In this document: positions 30,314 to 30,591 of the stretch, one piece after another | How positions within the stretch are numbered: position 1 is the stretch's first letter | How the letters are laid out: each line of letters starts with the position of its first letter | NCBI GenBank assembly: GCA_036498625.1 | Contig: DASYFD010000011.1 | Span: forward strand, 1-30,591 | Length of the DNA stretch: 30,591 bases | Reading direction: 5' to 3' | Source of the DNA: VAZQ01 sp036498625 | GTDB taxonomy: Bacteria; Pseudomonadota; Alphaproteobacteria; Rhizobiales; Xanthobacteraceae | Program-made: the position numbers and the translations under genes | The notes under the pieces: generated by a model | Database searches by the model: none | Seen by the model: only the letters and a program-made list of their open reading frames with translations | What the model was told of the DNA's origin: nothing

Positions 30314-30591
30314 CTATTTCCGGCCGGCGACGTGGCCCTCGATCCAGGCAATCATCCGGAACATGATCTGCTTGTTGTTCCGCTCCAGCATCATGGTGTG
30401 CCAATTGCCTTTTATCCCCGCCTCCGGCAGCACGTCGATCGTGACATCGCCGCCGAGCGCCTTCATCTTCTTCTCGAAGGCGCGGGAGGAATCGACGCGG
30501 TCCTGCGCCCGGTCGCCGATGACGATGAGAATGGGAATGCGAGCGAGGGTCGCGAGCTTGTCCGGCGGAATGTTGTCGAAAGCGTCGACCG
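30314..30591 (-). CDS. Alpha/beta hydrolase, C-terminal part (cut by the window edge)
   Basis: The minus-strand frame is open from the right edge to a TAG at 30314-30316 and gives the last 91 or so residues of a protein. The translated end contains IPILIVIGDRAQDRVD, with the acid region of an alpha/beta hydrolase, and later GNWHTMMLERNN, with the histidine of the triad. Between them lies a KKMKALGGDVTIDVLPEAG segment typical of the lid-to-His strand. The N-terminus and the nucleophile are outside the window, so subfamily is not assignable. It immediately precedes the kinase-like gene in the same direction. Confidence 0.72.
   Translation of the reverse strand, partial: VDAFDNIPPDKLATLARIPILIVIGDRAQDRVDSSRAFEKKMKALGGDVTIDVLPEAGIKGNWHTMMLERNNKQIMFRMIAWIEGHVAGRK

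Noticed and set aside
1..30591. tRNA, rRNA, riboswitch, insertion sequence or prophage features
   Set aside because: Reading both strands I found no cloverleaf, transposase, integrase or conserved aptamer motif that I could support.

Overview
The window is GC-rich, gene-dense bacterial chromosome. It most likely comes from an alphaproteobacterium of the Bradyrhizobium/Rhodopseudomonas part of Hyphomicrobiales. The support is a DUF2336 protein beside c-di-GMP genes, many solute-binding proteins of catabolic type, and intergenic palindromic repeats of the kind seen in that group. This placement rests on protein and repeat resemblance from memory, not on a search. I see 29 protein-coding genes (28 complete, one cut by the right edge), no rRNA, tRNA, CRISPR array, insertion sequence or phage module, and no recognisable transcription factor.

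Layout. (1) 1-954: a family 2 glycosyltransferase on the minus strand. (2) 1142-12775: a catabolic and transport region. It holds an isocitrate lyase/PEP mutase-type lyase, a 4,5-dihydroxyphthalate decarboxylase-like protein, a fumarylacetoacetate hydrolase-family enzyme, an M24 'pita-bread' protein with altered metal ligands, a class II aldolase, a small cupin and a gamma-resorcylate decarboxylase-type amidohydrolase. A complete five-gene Liv-type ABC importer with translationally coupled genes closes the region. (3) 12870-14009: an exported metallo-beta-lactamase-fold hydrolase. (4) 14095-17777: a signalling block on the minus strand with a degenerate EAL protein carrying a pseudo-receiver, a DUF2336 protein and an HD-GYP phosphodiesterase. 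(5) 17926-23071: six co-directional minus-strand genes. Two are Bug-type solute-binding proteins; the others are a small DUF5076-like protein, a lyase-superfamily protein lacking the usual cysteine, an exported beta-propeller protein and an exported carboxymuconolactone decarboxylase-fold protein. (6) 23264-27625: a phospholipase D-family protein with a histone H1-like tail, a divergent CmcJ/NvfI-family oxidoreductase and a Tat-exported alpha/beta hydrolase. (7) 27866-30591: two orphan solute-binding proteins, a small P-loop kinase-like protein and the C-terminus of an alpha/beta hydrolase.

How the parts may work together. Region 2 reads as uptake by the Liv-type importer followed by decarboxylation (two unrelated decarboxylase-type proteins) and C-C bond cleavage (fumarylacetoacetate hydrolase, aldolase and lyase folds) of an unidentified, probably aromatic or hydroxylated acid. 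Region 5 looks like a second, separately transcribed acid-handling operon using periplasmic binding proteins. Both are inferences from family membership and layout; no substrate can be read from the sequence. The most unusual individual proteins are the phospholipase D/H1-tail fusion, the metal-ligand-altered M24 protein, the EAL protein with an Asp-to-Asn change, and the cysteine-less lyase. Three families of long inverted repeats occupy gene boundaries. No stretch over 300 bases lacks a gene.
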